Shown: positions 61,562-64,000 of the stretch, piece by piece
How positions within the stretch are numbered: position 1 is the first letter of the stretch
Layout of the letters: every line of letters begins with the position of its first letter
Assembly (NCBI GenBank): GCA_049325275.1
Contig: JBMOLU010000013.1
Span: 264,734 to 328,733, forward strand
DNA: 64,000 bases
Direction of reading: 5' to 3'
Source of the DNA: CAIQJJ01 sp049325275
Lineage (GTDB): Bacteria; Chloroflexota; Anaerolineae; Anaerolineales; UBA4823
Notes under the pieces: model-generated
Databases searched by the model: none
Seen by the model: only the letters and a program-made list of their open reading frames with translations
Told to the model about the DNA's origin: nothing
Made by a program: the position numbers and the translations under genes

Positions 61562-61615
61562 GGCTCTCCCGGCTTCGCCGTGAAAGGGATTCTTCACGCT
61601 CAACCCGGAAGAGCC
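61562..61615 (+). mobile_element. Copy 2 of the 53-54 bp palindromic repeat
   Basis: Nearly identical to the minus strand of 27324-27376. It is flanked by a 9-bp direct repeat TTTTTATAG (61554-61562 and 61616-61624), consistent with insertion into the T-tract of the permease terminator. It now sits between that terminator and the amylosucrase gene and ends in a T-run, so it may act as a second terminator. Confidence 0.65.
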
Positions 61616-61674
61616 TTTTTATAGAAATGGAAGAGCCTAAAAACAAACAGTGCGCCAGTTCTAAGGAGAAAGAC

Positions 61675-63669
<1,995 letters not shown>

Positions 63670-63724
63670 TAAACTACCGCCCGCTGCAAATACAGGAGTT
63701 CTTGAAGCAGCAAACTTCCAAAAT

Positions 63725-63798
63725 GGACCCGTGGTGTAGCGGCCAAACATGCGGCCCTGTCAAGGCCGAGATCGCGAGTTCGAATCTCGTCGGGTCCG
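63725..63798 (+). tRNA. tRNA-Asp (GTC)
   Basis: Acceptor stem GGACCCG (63725-63731) / CGGGTCC (63791-63797), discriminator G at 63798. The D-arm contains GTGTAGCGGCC; the anticodon arm CGGCC-CTGTCAA-GGCCG gives anticodon GTC. The T-arm is GCGAG-TTCGAAT-CTCGT. CCA is not encoded. Confidence 0.96.
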
Positions 63799-63819
63799 CC
63801 TGAAGTAAATTCAGGGGCA

Positions 63820-63856
63820 CAGAAACCTGGAGCACAGAGATGTCTCCAGGTTTCTG
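63820..63856. terminator. 13-bp hairpin after tRNA-Asp
   Basis: CAGAAACCTGGAG (63820-63832) pairs exactly with CTCCAGGTTTCTG (63844-63856). There is no strong T-run, so it may be a processing signal or a palindromic repeat. Confidence 0.6.
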
Positions 63857-63907
63857 CGTTTCATACGCTTTTTGGTGCAGCCATAGTCCATGGTGGATAA
63901 CTGAAAT

Positions 63908-63929
63908 GCGCCCGTTGGGGCGCGTTTTT
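63908..63929 (+). terminator. Intrinsic terminator of the tRNA-Asp transcript
   Basis: GCGCCC (63908-63913) pairs with GGGCGC (63918-63923) around GTTG and is followed by GTTTTT. The rest of 63930-64000 shows no feature I can support. Confidence 0.8.
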
Positions 63930-64000
63930 GCGTGAGAATGGTGCGACTGGCGAAAAAGATCGCCAGAGTCGGCTTGAAATCCAGGATATTCCCCCTGCAA

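Noticed and set aside
61282..61674. Long N-terminal extension of amylosucrase
   Set aside because: It would overlap the permease gene and run through a terminator and a repeat. The ATG at 61675 has a good ribosome site and gives the normal family length.
63674..64000. 108-codon minus-strand open frame
   Set aside because: It crosses the tRNA-Asp gene and its terminators and resembles nothing.

Overview
The window looks like a chromosomal segment of a filamentous or otherwise Gram-positive-like member of the Chloroflexota (Anaerolineae/Caldilineae type); this is an inference from gene content, not a database match. The signs are: a carotenoid operon of the Chloroflexus type (CrtI, CrtB, a CrtYcd-type cyclase, CruF hydratase and a CruC-like glycosyltransferase), many lipoproteins with Thr/Pro-rich linkers, secreted proteins carrying a YLPLV/FLPLI motif, a tungsten-type aldehyde ferredoxin oxidoreductase, and a GAAC-N4-GTTC LexA box. 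The DNA is GC-rich and densely coding, and most gaps hold hairpins. No CRISPR array, transposase, integrase or phage gene was seen.

Layout. 1-5.4 kb: the 3' part of a P-type cation ATPase, a ferritin-like diiron protein, and a secreted PGYWKTH protein on the minus strand behind a leader with a terminator and a competing hairpin. 5.4-13.9 kb: a plus-strand run of GAF protein, S9 peptidase, TrmI, TPR/zinc-ribbon protein, Nudix CoA diphosphatase, sulfurtransferase, Tat-exported beta-helix protein and MetF. 13.9-25.1 kb: the most unusual locus, with an ECF-like sigma factor overlapping a one-pass membrane protein whose outer part is LysM plus a complete sugar-type solute-binding domain plus a GATase1-like domain. 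It is followed by an FG-GAP lipoprotein and a 2151-residue subtilase that carries the same GATase1-like domain. 25.3-35 kb: aldehyde ferredoxin oxidoreductase, an OB-fold lipoprotein, then glycerol kinase, a PAS-PAS-GAF-GGDEF cyclase and a GlpA-GlpB fusion. 35-44.8 kb: an unknown 818-residue protein coupled to a receptor Ser/Thr kinase, a papain-like lipoprotein, nitroreductases, methyltransferases, and MarR and PadR regulators with visible operators.

44.8-52.3 kb (minus): the carotenoid operon, read from a strong promoter overlapped by three 11-bp direct repeats. It holds a lycopene-cyclase/tocopherol-cyclase-like fusion, and the predicted product is a hydroxylated, glycosylated and possibly acylated gamma-carotene. 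Divergent to it is lexA with its own LexA box. 53.4-54.9 kb (minus): an iron alcohol dehydrogenase and a small monooxygenase. 55-63.7 kb: a LacI regulator with its operator, a solute-binding protein made of two apparently identical tandem copies, two permeases and amylosucrase. Together these form a glucoside (sucrose or maltose type) uptake and glucan-synthesis operon without its own ATPase. A tRNA-Asp(GTC) gene closes the window.

Dispersed between genes are palindromic, MITE-like elements, some with apparent target duplications, including a 53-54 bp element present twice (27.3 and 61.6 kb).
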